This document shows, one piece after another, positions 24,788 through 32,903 of a stretch of DNA of 43,417 nucleotides; position 1 is the first letter of the stretch; the number at the start of each line of letters is the position of its first letter. Source of the DNA: Lachnospiraceae bacterium (lineage in GTDB: Bacteria; Bacillota; Clostridia; Lachnospirales; Lachnospiraceae); the NCBI GenBank assembly GCA_017524035.1, contig JAFWUY010000027.1, forward strand, positions 1 to 43,417, given 5' to 3'. The notes under the pieces are model-generated. The model saw only the letters and a program-made list of their open reading frames with translations, did not search any database and was not told the origin of the DNA. Position numbers and translations under genes: made by a program.

Positions 24788-24824
24788 ACTTCCCGATATC
24801 CCGATAAAAGAAGGTAGTTTAGAG

Positions 24825-24932
24825 ATGATCAATTTTCACAGCCGCAAAACCAAAAAGATCCTTGCAGCAGTACTCGGAATACTGCTTGCGCTTGCAATGA
24901 TAGTTCCGATTATAGCATCTGCATTTGGCTGA
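24825..24932 (+). CDS. 35-residue single-pass membrane peptide
   Basis: ATG 24825 has GAAGGTAG upstream. The 35-residue product has a basic N-terminus (residues 4-11, with R7, K8, K10 and K11) and a hydrophobic helix from about 12 to 33 rich in A, I, L and V with one proline (P28). This is a classic small inner-membrane protein; I cannot assign a function. Support for a real gene comes from its own near-perfect promoter and a terminator about 50 bases after its stop. Longer readings of the frame begin at 24663 but run through the promoter and lack a ribosome site. Confidence 0.7.
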   Translation: MINFHSRKTKKILAAVLGILLALAMIVPIIASAFG

Positions 24933-24965
24933 TTCAATGCGAACCGTGCGCCGGGGGTCTACAGA

Positions 24966-25433
24966 ATGAATAATTGTATTGGCGCTGGGACTAACGGCGC
25001 CTCTTTTTCTATCATGGTCAGGGGATTTGCCGGATCGTACGGTGCGGCAAAGGCCTGCATGGAAACGGATGGTGTTCCGGAAGGTATCAGGGAATACACC
25101 TGGAACAAGCTCAGAAAATGGGCGGCGGGCGCGCTTGAAAGGTACGCCTCATCCGAAGTAAGTCCCGGAATGCATACCCTTCTCTGGGATCTGGGGGAGG
25201 AGACGGGCTTTAAGGTATCACTCAGGGATATACCGCTCGAGCAGGAAGCCGTCGAGACGGCGGAAGCACTCGGGCTCGACATATATGAGCTGGAATCGGC
25301 GGATCTGGAGATGGGACTGTACACATTTCCGTATCCCGAAGACATGAAGCTTATAGGCAATACCTGCGAAGGCAGGGACAAGATAGTGTTCAACGGCTCG
25401 GTCAGTTCGTGTCTGAACAGACCGGGTGAATAA
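24966..25433 (+). CDS. Truncated AIR synthase / HypE C-domain-like protein
   Basis: The 155-residue frame from ATG 24966 resembles the C-terminal (PurM_C) half of AIR synthase-related proteins such as HypE: 'GMHTLLWDLGEETGFKVSL', 'IPLEQEAVETAEALGLDIYEL' and a following beta part 'GLYTFPYPEDM'. The N-terminal ATP-binding domain is absent, so it is not an active synthase by itself. The start is uncertain: a GGCGC hairpin and T run (24981-25010) lie inside the first codons. ATG 25014 (no ribosome site) and ATG 25059 (AAAGG upstream) are in-frame alternatives that avoid it. It precedes an Lrp regulator by 23 bases. Confidence 0.55.
   Translation: MNNCIGAGTNGASFSIMVRGFAGSYGAAKACMETDGVPEGIREYTWNKLRKWAAGALERYASSEVSPGMHTLLWDLGEETGFKVSLRDIPLEQEAVETAEALGLDIYELESADLEMGLYTFPYPEDMKLIGNTCEGRDKIVFNGSVSSCLNRPGE
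24981..25010 (+). terminator. Hairpin and T run after the 35-residue peptide gene
   Basis: GGCGC (24981-24985) pairs with GCGCC (24997-25001), plus one T-G pair, and is followed by TCTTTTTCT. It probably ends the small peptide transcript, and it lies within the 5' part of the next open frame. Confidence 0.6.
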
Positions 25434-25456
25434 ATAAATCAATTCAGGAGGCAAAT

Positions 25457-25945
25457 ATGGAATTCCGCGAAGAACTGCTCCGTATCATCGAAAAAAACAG
25501 CCGCATCGGCACCAAGGAACTGGCGGTATTATTGGGAGTCAACGAGGACACTGTGGCGGCGGAGCTTAAGGCGCTTGAAAATGACGGCACCATTTGCGGT
25601 TACCATACCATGGTCAACTGGGATAATATGTCCACCGAGATCGTTACCGCACTCATCGAGGTCAAGGTAACACCCCAGAGAGGACAGGGCTTCGACAATA
25701 TTGCGGAGCGCATCTACAATTATCCCGAGGTTGAGAGCGTATATCTCATGGCAGGCGGATATGACCTCATGGTAATCCTTGAGGGCAAGACCATCAGGGA
25801 GGTTTCCGGATTCGTATCCGAGAAGCTTTCCGCACTTGAAACTGTTACCGGAACCGCGACCCATTTCATTCTCAAGAAATACAAGGATCACGGAACCATA
25901 CTTGGCAAAAAGAAGGAAGACACCAGGGAGATAGTCACACCATGA
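25457..25945 (+). CDS. Lrp/AsnC family regulator
   Basis: The 162-residue protein has an N-terminal winged helix-turn-helix ('ELAVLLGVNEDTVAAELKALENDG', key residues L, G, T and L; about 20-45) and a C-terminal RAM ligand-binding domain ('VESVYLMAGGYDLMVILEG'). This matches Lrp/AsnC regulators, which respond to amino acids. Its ATGA overlap with the next gene, an aminotransferase, strongly suggests that it senses the substrate or product of that enzyme and controls this pair (inference). AGGAGG precedes the start. Confidence 0.92.
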   Translation: MEFREELLRIIEKNSRIGTKELAVLLGVNEDTVAAELKALENDGTICGYHTMVNWDNMSTEIVTALIEVKVTPQRGQGFDNIAERIYNYPEVESVYLMAGGYDLMVILEGKTIREVSGFVSEKLSALETVTGTATHFILKKYKDHGTILGKKKEDTREIVTP

Positions 25946-27117
25946 GAGACCCTCTTGCAAAAAAAGTAATAGACATAAAGCCTTCGGGCATAAGAAAATT
26001 TTTCGATATAGTCAGCGAGATGAAGGACGCCATTTCGCTCGGCGTCGGAGAGCCTGACTTTGATACGCCCTGGCATATAAGGGATGAGGGTATCTATGCT
26101 CATGAAAAGGGACGTACCTTCTATACCTCAAATGCCGGACTCAAGGAGCTCAGGGAAGAGATCTGCAATTACATTAACCGGACCCAGGGAGTTACCTACG
26201 ATCCCATAAAGCAGGTGCTTATCACCGTCGGCGGATCCGAGGGAATCGACATGGCCCTCAGGGCAATGTGCAACCCCGGGGACGAGGTTCTTATTCCCCA
26301 GCCCAGCTATGTATCATACGAGCCCTGCGCCGTTCTGACGGGCGCGGTTCCCGTTATCATAGACCTCAAGGCAGAGAATGAATTCCGCCTTACACCTGAA
26401 GAGATCGAGGAAAAGATCACCGATAAGACCAAGATACTTATCCTTCCTTTCCCCAACAATCCCACGGGCTCCATCATGGAAAAGAGCGATCTCGAGGCAG
26501 TTGCCGAGGTCGTGGTTAAGCACGATCTCTATGTTATCTCCGATGAGATCTACAGCGAGCTTACCTATAAGGGCAAGCATGTATCGATCGTTTCTCTTCC
26601 CGGACTTAAAGAACGCACCATTCTCATCAACGGCTTCTCCAAGGCATATGCTATGACCGGGTGGAGACTCGGATATGCGTGCGGACCGGAGAACATCATC
26701 GCACAGATGACCAAGATCCATCAGTTTGCCATAATGTGCGCACCCACAACCAGCCAGTATGCCGCAATAGAGGCTCTTAAAAACGGCGATGCGGATGTCG
26801 AAATGATGCGCGAAAGCTACAACAGACGCAGAAGATTCCTGCTGAATGCGTTTAAGGAGATGGGCATCGAATGTTTCGAACCCTTCGGTGCATTCTATGT
26901 ATTCCCCTGCATCAAGGAATTCGGCATGACCAGTGAGGAATTTGCCGAGAGATTCCTGAGGGAGGAAAAGGTTGCCGCCGTTCCCGGAACCGCATTCGGC
27001 GACAGCGGTGAAGGATATCTGAGAATATCCTATGCATATTCACTCGAAAGACTCGAGGAAGCAATGAAGAGACTTTCGCACTTCGTCGAAAAGCTCCGCA
27101 GCGAAAAGAAAGCGTAA
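25942..27117 (+). CDS. Class I/II aminotransferase
   Basis: The 391-residue PLP enzyme has 'SLGVGEPDFDTP' near residue 33, 'FPNNPTGSIMEK', 'ISDEIYSELTY', and the Schiff-base lysine K234 in 'NGFSKAYAMTGWRLGY'. It belongs to the fold-type I aminotransferases of the aspartate or aromatic amino acid group. Which amino acid it uses cannot be decided from sequence alone. It overlaps the Lrp gene by four bases (ATGA), the common Lachnospiraceae pairing of a regulator with its aminotransferase. ksgA starts two bases after its stop. Confidence 0.92.
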   Translation: MRDPLAKKVIDIKPSGIRKFFDIVSEMKDAISLGVGEPDFDTPWHIRDEGIYAHEKGRTFYTSNAGLKELREEICNYINRTQGVTYDPIKQVLITVGGSEGIDMALRAMCNPGDEVLIPQPSYVSYEPCAVLTGAVPVIIDLKAENEFRLTPEEIEEKITDKTKILILPFPNNPTGSIMEKSDLEAVAEVVVKHDLYVISDEIYSELTYKGKHVSIVSLPGLKERTILINGFSKAYAMTGWRLGYACGPENIIAQMTKIHQFAIMCAPTTSQYAAIEALKNGDADVEMMRESYNRRRRFLLNAFKEMGIECFEPFGAFYVFPCIKEFGMTSEEFAERFLREEKVAAVPGTAFGDSGEGYLRISYAYSLERLEEAMKRLSHFVEKLRSEKKA

Positions 27118-27119
27118 GA

Positions 27120-27971
27120 ATGCCTTATTCCGATCAGAAAAATGCCACGATGAACATCGTGCGCAAGCATAATATCAGAGCTCAGAAAAAATACGGACAG
27201 AATTTCCTTACTGACGAAGGTGTTCTGGACGGGATCGTCGAAGCTGCGGGGGTGTGCGGTGAGGACCATGTCATCGAGATAGGTCCCGGGCTCGGAAGCC
27301 TCACGAAAAAACTTGCGGCGCAGGCTTCACACGTAACCGCCATAGAGATCGACAGGCAGATGATCCTCGTGCTCGAGGAAGAGCTGGCATCTTTTGACAA
27401 TATAAATGTCATCTGCGCGGATGTTCTGAAGACGGATCTTAATGCGATCGCAGGCACCTATCCCGGAGAGACCGTCAAGGTCGTCGCAAATCTCCCCTAT
27501 TACATCACAACCCCGATAGTAACGGGACTTCTGGAGAGCGGGATACATTTTAAGAGCATCACCGTAATGGTCCAGACCGAGGTTGCGGAGAGGATGCAGA
27601 CCGGTCCCGGATCCAAGGATTACGGAGCCCTGTCGCTGGCGGTACAGTATTATTCGAAGCCCGAGATAGTTCTCGATGTTCCGCCCGAGTGCTTTTTCCC
27701 GATGCCCGGTGTAGGCAGCAGCGTCATAAGGCTCGATCTGTACGAAAAGCCTCCCGTGAAGGTAAAGGATCCCGCGAAAATGTTCGGGATCATCAAGGCA
27801 TCGTTCATGCAGAGAAGAAAGACTCTTTCCAATGCGCTTCAGAACAATCCCGATACGAAGATCCCCAGGGAAAAGACCGAAAAGCTGCTCTCGGAGATGG
27901 GGCTGGATCTGAAGATCAGGGGAGAAGCCCTGACGCTCGAACAGTTTGCCGCATTTACCGATCTTCTGTAA
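27120..27971 (+). CDS. rsmA: 16S rRNA dimethyladenosine transferase
   Basis: The 283-residue protein (KsgA/RsmA) has the SAM site 'VIEIGPGLGSLTKKL', the catalytic NLPYYITTP starting at N124, and a C-terminal helical domain with 'ASFMQRRKTLSNAL'. It dimethylates two adjacent adenines at the 3' end of 16S rRNA and acts as a late checkpoint of 30S assembly. The start ATG at 27120 has a weak upstream site (AAGAATG), so translation is probably coupled to the aminotransferase two bases before. In many Firmicutes ksgA lies near the origin, as do tilS, hpt and ftsH. Confidence 0.95.
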   Translation: MPYSDQKNATMNIVRKHNIRAQKKYGQNFLTDEGVLDGIVEAAGVCGEDHVIEIGPGLGSLTKKLAAQASHVTAIEIDRQMILVLEEELASFDNINVICADVLKTDLNAIAGTYPGETVKVVANLPYYITTPIVTGLLESGIHFKSITVMVQTEVAERMQTGPGSKDYGALSLAVQYYSKPEIVLDVPPECFFPMPGVGSSVIRLDLYEKPPVKVKDPAKMFGIIKASFMQRRKTLSNALQNNPDTKIPREKTEKLLSEMGLDLKIRGEALTLEQFAAFTDLL

Positions 27972-27992
27972 AAAACGGATAACATAAAACGA

Positions 27993-28028
27993 TCGCTGTC
28001 CCCATATATGGGGGCGGCGATTTTTTTA
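27993..28028 (+). terminator. Rho-independent terminator after rsmA
   Basis: ATCGCTGTCCCC (27993-28004) pairs with GGGGGCGGCGAT (28011-28022, two wobbles) around ATATAT, followed by TTTTTT. Confidence 0.9.
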
Positions 28029-28047
28029 TCCACAAGGTTATCAACAT
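28027..28047 (+). promoter_or_regulatory. Two DnaA-box-like sites
   Basis: TTATCCACA (28027-28035) matches the strict DnaA box consensus, and TTATCAACA (28039-28047) differs by one base. They are direct and 12 bp apart. They lie 46 bp upstream of a promoter. Confidence 0.5.
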
Positions 28048-28092
28048 TTGGGGTGGTTTTTCACAAAAATCACAAAATATAGTCAGGTATTA

Positions 28093-28155
28093 TAGACATC
28101 CTAACACTAGTTATGGTACAATTTCAAAGATTGGATCAGTATATATTGTGGTTTT
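28093..28155 (+). promoter_or_regulatory. Promoter and shared motif of the TPR-glgB operon
   Basis: TAGACA (28093-28098), an 18-bp spacer and TACAAT (28117-28122), with an extended TGG before it, make a good promoter. The 15-base sequence 28141-28155 is identical to 17698-17712 at the GH13 amylase promoter. Confidence 0.6.
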
Positions 28156-28179
28156 TTTCTCTTATTTAGGGGTGAAACT

Positions 28180-30744
28180 GTGGATAAGTTCGAATATAAG
28201 GTAAAACTGCAGAAGATCAACGAACTCATCGATGAAAAAGAATACTTCGATGCCGTAGCAATAGCCGATACGATCGACTGGGAAAAGAAGCCCGTGGAAA
28301 CACTGGTACGTATCGGAGACCTTTACAGAAAGGTCATGAGATATGACGATGCGATCGAGCTCTACAGGATCGCATACCGCAAGGCTCCCGAAAACAAGAA
28401 TATCTGCTACTATCTCTGCAAGCTTTACATCAAGAAAGAATATATAGTTCAGGCCGTCTATGCATATAACGAGTTCGAAAGGATCGCACGCGAGAACGAT
28501 CCCAGGGTTTACAAGCTCAAGTATATGCGCGATCAGATGCTCCATGTCGAGATAGAGCAGAAGATCGAAACCCTTGAGACCCTCAGGGACATAGAATATA
28601 CGGAAAAGTGGGCATACACCCTTGCTTATCAGTACTATCTTGCCGGACGTGAGAGCGACTGCATCCATGAGTGCGACCGTCTGATCGCGGCATTCGGCGA
28701 CGGCAAGTATGTGTATGCTTCAATGCTTCTTAAGAAGAAATATACCGAGCTCACTCCCGAGCAGCAGAGGATCTTCGATAACTGGAAGGAAGCAAAGGAC
28801 GAAGAGCCCGAGGCTGAACAGAATACCGCGCAGATAACTTCCGAGACCGAGGTCAGGGAAGATACCCGCAGGATAGAAGTTCAAGACGAAGGCGCCACCA
28901 GGGAGATCACGGCAGAAGAGATCTCCGCCATCAATAAGGCGACCGCTCCCGGGGATACGATCGTCTACGATCCCGCACAGGTCCAGGCTGCTCTCGAGAC
29001 ACACAATCTTTCCGATGAGACCAGGATCTTCAGGGGCATCGATATTCCCGCTGAGCCCGAGATCCGTGTCAAGACCGTTGATGTCGGCAAGTACAACACC
29101 ATCGATCTTCAGAAGGCACTTGCATCCGCAGTCAGGGAAGTTGTCGGCGAGCCCGCACAGTCTTCCGATGTTACCAGGACCCTCATGGCTCCCATGATCG
29201 ATCCCGATACCGGAAGTCTTGACAATCCCGAGTATTCCGAAGCCAAGGAAAAAGAATACGATTACGATACCGGCGATATCAACGCCGATGAAGCTCCCGA
29301 GACTATCTTTACCGAGACGGCCGAAGTGGCCGAGATTCCCGAGGAGAAGGATTATCCCAAGCTCGATTCCGTGGAGGATGTCGAAGTCACCGATCCTGAG
29401 GAAGACCGCATAGTTAAGGATGAAGGCAATATCAAGTCCTACTATCCCAAGGATATGTCAAAGTATAACAACCTTACCGAGACACAGTCCGTCCGCATCC
29501 AGGATGCACTTACCGACCAGCCTCCCGAGTCCATCGCTTCCGCACTTTCACAGGAAGCCGACGGACAGATCAGTCTCGTTCTTCCCGACGATCAGGAGAT
29601 CACCAGACAGATCACCGGCCAGATGAACATAGCCGAGGTTCTCGAAGAGTGGGAAAAGAGACAGGCAGAGCTTGAAAAGAGCCTTCAGGAGGAATTCCAC
29701 GAGCAGGTCAAGGTCCAGACCGGAGAACTCTTCGATCATTTCGAGACCGAGATCCTCAATTCGCTTCTCGAGGTCCTCGAAAGAGAATCCGACGAGGAAG
29801 CCGAAGCCAGCCAGGCCATCTACGAAGGACGTGTTTCCGAGATGGATGAACTTCCCGATGAAGCAAAGCTCGAGACCGGACTTATTCCCGTTACCACCAT
29901 CGCGGAGCTTACCGAAAAGGATGCCGACGAAGAAGCGGCAAAGCAGCGTATCCGCGATAACCAGGAAAGGATCCGCCTTGTAGGCGACGATGATTCCGTA
30001 AGAGATCTCACCAAAGAGGAAAAGGAACTCTTCGGTCCCTATATACAGAGCAGGGCTGCAAAGCGCCAGCTTGCGGTTCTTCTCGATTCACTCAGCATGG
30101 CTTCCTATACCGGAAATGCCATCCTTGCCGGTGATGACGGAATAGATGTCGAAAATCTTGCGATCAGGATCCTCAAGGAAGTCAGGAACAGCGACCACAA
30201 TCTGTCCGGCAAAGTCGCACGGATCAAGGGCGATAACCTGAACGGAAAGAGCATGGAAGCAACAATGAAGCTCCTTGCGGGCGGCGGACTCATCCTCAGC
30301 GATGTTACCGCGGTTACCGAGGAGACTGCGGAGAAGCTCAAGAATGCACTGCTCAAGGAAGACCAGGGCATGATAGTGATCCTCGCAGACAGGAAGAGAA
30401 ATATCGAGAAGTTCATGGATATGTATCCCACCCTGTGCGAGATGTTCACCGCATATATGGAGGTTAAGGCCCTCAGTGAAAAGAAGCTCGTAGCCTTCGC
30501 CAAGAAGTATGCCCGTGAGAGAGAATATGTGATCGGTGAGATGGGTGAGCTTGCACTCCATACACAGATCTCAATGAGACAGTCCAACGATCACGCCGTT
30601 ACCGTAATGGAAGTAAAGCGCATCGTTGATGACGCCATCAAGCATGTCGAGAAAAAGACCGCCACACATTTCTTTGATATCCTGCTCGGAAAGCGTTATG
30701 ATATTGAAGATATGACAATTCTCGGTGAAAAGGATTTCGCCTAA
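28180..30744 (+). CDS. TPR protein with acidic middle and degenerate CbxX-type AAA+ domain
   Basis: The GTG start at 28180 has AGGGGTG upstream. The 854-residue protein has three parts. Residues about 10-190 are TPR helices ('FDAVAIADTIDW', 'RYDDAIELYRIAYRKAP'). Residues about 200-500 are acidic and disordered, and a coiled coil follows to about 545. Residues about 610-830 resemble the CbxX/CfqX AAA+ fold ('MIVILADRKRNIEKFMDMYP' followed by 'TLCEMF' is typical). The Walker A position reads AGDDGIDVE (650-658), without the lysine and threonine. The Walker B glutamate is lost at D708-V709. It should therefore not hydrolyse ATP and may be a scaffold. It precedes glgB by 24 bases and probably shares its transcript. 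Confidence 0.75.
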   Translation: MDKFEYKVKLQKINELIDEKEYFDAVAIADTIDWEKKPVETLVRIGDLYRKVMRYDDAIELYRIAYRKAPENKNICYYLCKLYIKKEYIVQAVYAYNEFERIARENDPRVYKLKYMRDQMLHVEIEQKIETLETLRDIEYTEKWAYTLAYQYYLAGRESDCIHECDRLIAAFGDGKYVYASMLLKKKYTELTPEQQRIFDNWKEAKDEEPEAEQNTAQITSETEVREDTRRIEVQDEGATREITAEEISAINKATAPGDTIVYDPAQVQAALETHNLSDETRIFRGIDIPAEPEIRVKTVDVGKYNTIDLQKALASAVREVVGEPAQSSDVTRTLMAPMIDPDTGSLDNPEYSEAKEKEYDYDTGDINADEAPETIFTETAEVAEIPEEKDYPKLDSVEDVEVTDPEEDRIVKDEGNIKSYYPKDMSKYNNLTETQSVRIQDALTDQPPESIASALSQEADGQISLVLPDDQEITRQITGQMNIAEVLEEWEKRQAELEKSLQEEFHEQVKVQTGELFDHFETEILNSLLEVLERESDEEAEASQAIYEGRVSEMDELPDEAKLETGLIPVTTIAELTEKDADEEAAKQRIRDNQERIRLVGDDDSVRDLTKEEKELFGPYIQSRAAKRQLAVLLDSLSMASYTGNAILAGDDGIDVENLAIRILKEVRNSDHNLSGKVARIKGDNLNGKSMEATMKLLAGGGLILSDVTAVTEETAEKLKNALLKEDQGMIVILADRKRNIEKFMDMYPTLCEMFTAYMEVKALSEKKLVAFAKKYAREREYVIGEMGELALHTQISMRQSNDHAVTVMEVKRIVDDAIKHVEKKTATHFFDILLGKRYDIEDMTILGEKDFA

Positions 30745-30768
30745 AATTTGTTAAAGGAGGTCTTGATA

Positions 30769-32769
30769 ATGGCATCCGAAAAGACTACCGCAAAAAAGAA
30801 AACAGTGAATACTTTGAAACCCGCTAAGACTGCGGCTTCGAAGACAACCAAAAAGACTCCTGCAGTGGTTTCCGCTGCAGAAGTTTTTATTTCCGAAGAT
30901 GATATGTATCTCTTCGGACAGGGTACGCATTACGATATTTACAAAAAGCTCGGAGCACATCCTTCGGTGCAGAACGGGAAAAAGGGATATTTCTTCGCAG
31001 TATGGGCACCCAACGCCCTTTCCGTTCATGTCATAGGCTCCTGGAACGGATGGAACGAAGCCGAGGGTGAGATGAAAAAGCTCGGCCCCGTCGGCATCTG
31101 GTCCGTATTCATCGAGGGTGTCGTTCCCGGACAGATGTATAAATTCCTGATCTATGCAAAGGACGGATCCAAGCTCTATAAGGCGGACCCTTACGCAAAT
31201 CAGGCAGAGTTCAGACCCGGCACCGCTTCCGTCACCGCGGATATTTCCGGATTTAAGTGGACCGACTCCAAATGGGAGAGCGCAAGGGACAAGAAGGACT
31301 GGTACAAGGAGCCGATGGCCGTTTACGAGTGCCATATCGGTTCATTCATGAAGCATCCCAACGGAACCGAGGACGGTTTCTACAATTACCGCGAGTTTGC
31401 AACAAGGATCGTGGAATATCTGAAGGAAATGAAATATACCCATATCGAACTTATGGGTATTGCGGAGCATCCCTTTGACGGATCCTGGGGATACCAGGTA
31501 ACCGGTTATTATGCACCGACTTCCCGTTACGGAACTCCCGAGGATTTCATGTACCTCGTAAACGAACTCCACAAAGCAGGCGTGGGTGTCATCCTTGACT
31601 GGGTTCCCGCACACTTTGCCACCGATGCGCACGGACTCGGAAAGTTCGACGGAGAGTGCATCTACGAAGATCCCGATCCCAGACGCGGAGAGCATCCCGA
31701 TTGGGGAACCAAGATATTCAACCTTGCCAAGCCCGAGGTCAAGAACTTCCTCATCGCCAACGTTCTCTACTGGCTCAGGGAATTCCATGTCGACGGTATC
31801 CGTGTCGATGCCGTGGCTTCCATGCTCTATCTCGATTACGGCAAGAAGGACGGACAGTGGCTTCCCAATAAGTACGGTGACAACAAGAATCTCGATGCCA
31901 TCGTTTTCTTCCGCCACCTGAATTCCGTGGTAAGGGGAACCTATCCCGGATTCATCACCGTTGCGGAGGAATCCACCGCATGGCCTAACGTCACCGGACC
32001 CATCGGAACCGAAAGTCTCGGCTTTACCTTTAAGTGGAACATGGGCTGGATGCATGATTTCTGTGAATATATGAAGCTCGATCCCGTTATGAGGGGCGGA
32101 GACCATCACTCGATGACCTTCGCGATGTCCTATAACGAATCCGAGCATTACATACTTCCTCTTTCCCATGACGAGGTCGTACACCTCAAGTGCTCCATGG
32201 TCGAGAAGATGCCCGGCTACAAGATCGACAAGTATGCGAACCTCAGGCTCGGATATACATATATGTTCGGACATTCGGGCAAGAAGCTCCTCTTCATGGG
32301 CCAGGACTTCGGTCAGGAAAGGGAATGGAGCGAAGCGAGGGAGCTCGACTGGTTCCTTCTCGGTGAAAAACTCAACTCCGGACTTAAGACCTTCGTCGGA
32401 GAGCTTTTGGATATGTATCACAAATATCCCTGCCTTTACAGCATCGATGACAGCTGGGCGGGCTTTGAATGGATGAATGCGGACGATGCGGACAGGAGCA
32501 TTTTCTCCTTTGTCAGAAGGGATGAATCGGGGAAAAAGAACCTGCTCTTTATCCTCAATATGACACCGATGAAGTGGGAGAACTATATCGTTCCCGTTCC
32601 TGGGCCCGGCGAGTACAAGCTTGTGCTCAATTCCGACGAGGAGAGATTCGGAGGCTTCGGAACAAGTGCTCCCGAAAAGCTGAGATCCGTAAGGGAACAC
32701 TGCGTTCTCCAGGAAAATGTCATAAAACTCGATATGAATCCTTACAGCGGTCTTGTGTATACCTTCTGA
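30769..32769 (+). CDS. glgB: 1,4-alpha-glucan branching enzyme with basic N-terminal tail
   Basis: ATG 30769 has a perfect AAAGGAGGT site; the in-frame start at 30748 lies before it. The 666-residue enzyme has an N-terminal CBM48-like domain ('YFFAVWAPNALSVHVIGSWNGW'-type motif; key AVWAPNA and GSWNGW), and a GH13 barrel with nucleophile D347 (GIRVDAVAS), acid/base E400 (VAEESTAW) and D468 (LSHDEVVH). It makes alpha-1,6 branches in glycogen. The first 30 residues are unusual, with nine lysines plus T, A and P, and look disordered like a histone H1 tail. No other glycogen synthesis genes are adjacent. Two hairpins follow its stop. Confidence 0.95.
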   Translation: MASEKTTAKKKTVNTLKPAKTAASKTTKKTPAVVSAAEVFISEDDMYLFGQGTHYDIYKKLGAHPSVQNGKKGYFFAVWAPNALSVHVIGSWNGWNEAEGEMKKLGPVGIWSVFIEGVVPGQMYKFLIYAKDGSKLYKADPYANQAEFRPGTASVTADISGFKWTDSKWESARDKKDWYKEPMAVYECHIGSFMKHPNGTEDGFYNYREFATRIVEYLKEMKYTHIELMGIAEHPFDGSWGYQVTGYYAPTSRYGTPEDFMYLVNELHKAGVGVILDWVPAHFATDAHGLGKFDGECIYEDPDPRRGEHPDWGTKIFNLAKPEVKNFLIANVLYWLREFHVDGIRVDAVASMLYLDYGKKDGQWLPNKYGDNKNLDAIVFFRHLNSVVRGTYPGFITVAEESTAWPNVTGPIGTESLGFTFKWNMGWMHDFCEYMKLDPVMRGGDHHSMTFAMSYNESEHYILPLSHDEVVHLKCSMVEKMPGYKIDKYANLRLGYTYMFGHSGKKLLFMGQDFGQEREWSEARELDWFLLGEKLNSGLKTFVGELLDMYHKYPCLYSIDDSWAGFEWMNADDADRSIFSFVRRDESGKKNLLFILNMTPMKWENYIVPVPGPGEYKLVLNSDEERFGGFGTSAPEKLRSVREHCVLQENVIKLDMNPYSGLVYTF

Positions 32770-32770
32770 C

Positions 32771-32793
32771 AGGCTAAAGAAATCAGCCTTTTT
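32771..32793 (+). terminator. First hairpin after glgB
   Basis: AGGCT (32771-32775) pairs with AGCCT (32785-32789) and is followed by TTTT. It is short, and the stronger hairpin follows 13 bases later. Confidence 0.55.
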
Positions 32794-32805
32794 GACCGAA
32801 ATTAT

Positions 32806-32836
32806 AGGTGAGTGCACGGACGCACTCACCTTTTTC
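32806..32836 (+). terminator. Second, stronger terminator after glgB
   Basis: AGGTGAGTGC (32806-32815) pairs exactly with GCACTCACCT (32822-32831) over 10 bp with a 6-base loop, then TTTT. Confidence 0.9.
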
Positions 32837-32903
32837 GATTTTATTTTCGAAAAAACGATCGGGACGGATCCCCCATTTTATCCATAAAACGGGAGATTTA
32901 AGA

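Noticed and set aside
28027-28047. Chromosome origin (oriC).
   Set aside because: Only two DnaA-box-like sites, no AT-rich unwinding region and no dnaA or dnaN gene nearby.
32775-32802. TAAAG and ACCGAAAT resembling a sigma-28 flagellar promoter before the DUF6240-like gene.
   Set aside because: The -10 matches only about five of eight bases and transcription would start inside the glgB terminator hairpin.
31342-32829. A 495-codon open frame on the minus strand across glgB (and similar long ones across ftsH and the DUF6240-like gene).
   Set aside because: They lie exactly opposite well-supported genes, have low-complexity or unlikely composition and no family match or ribosome site; they are by-products of codon bias.
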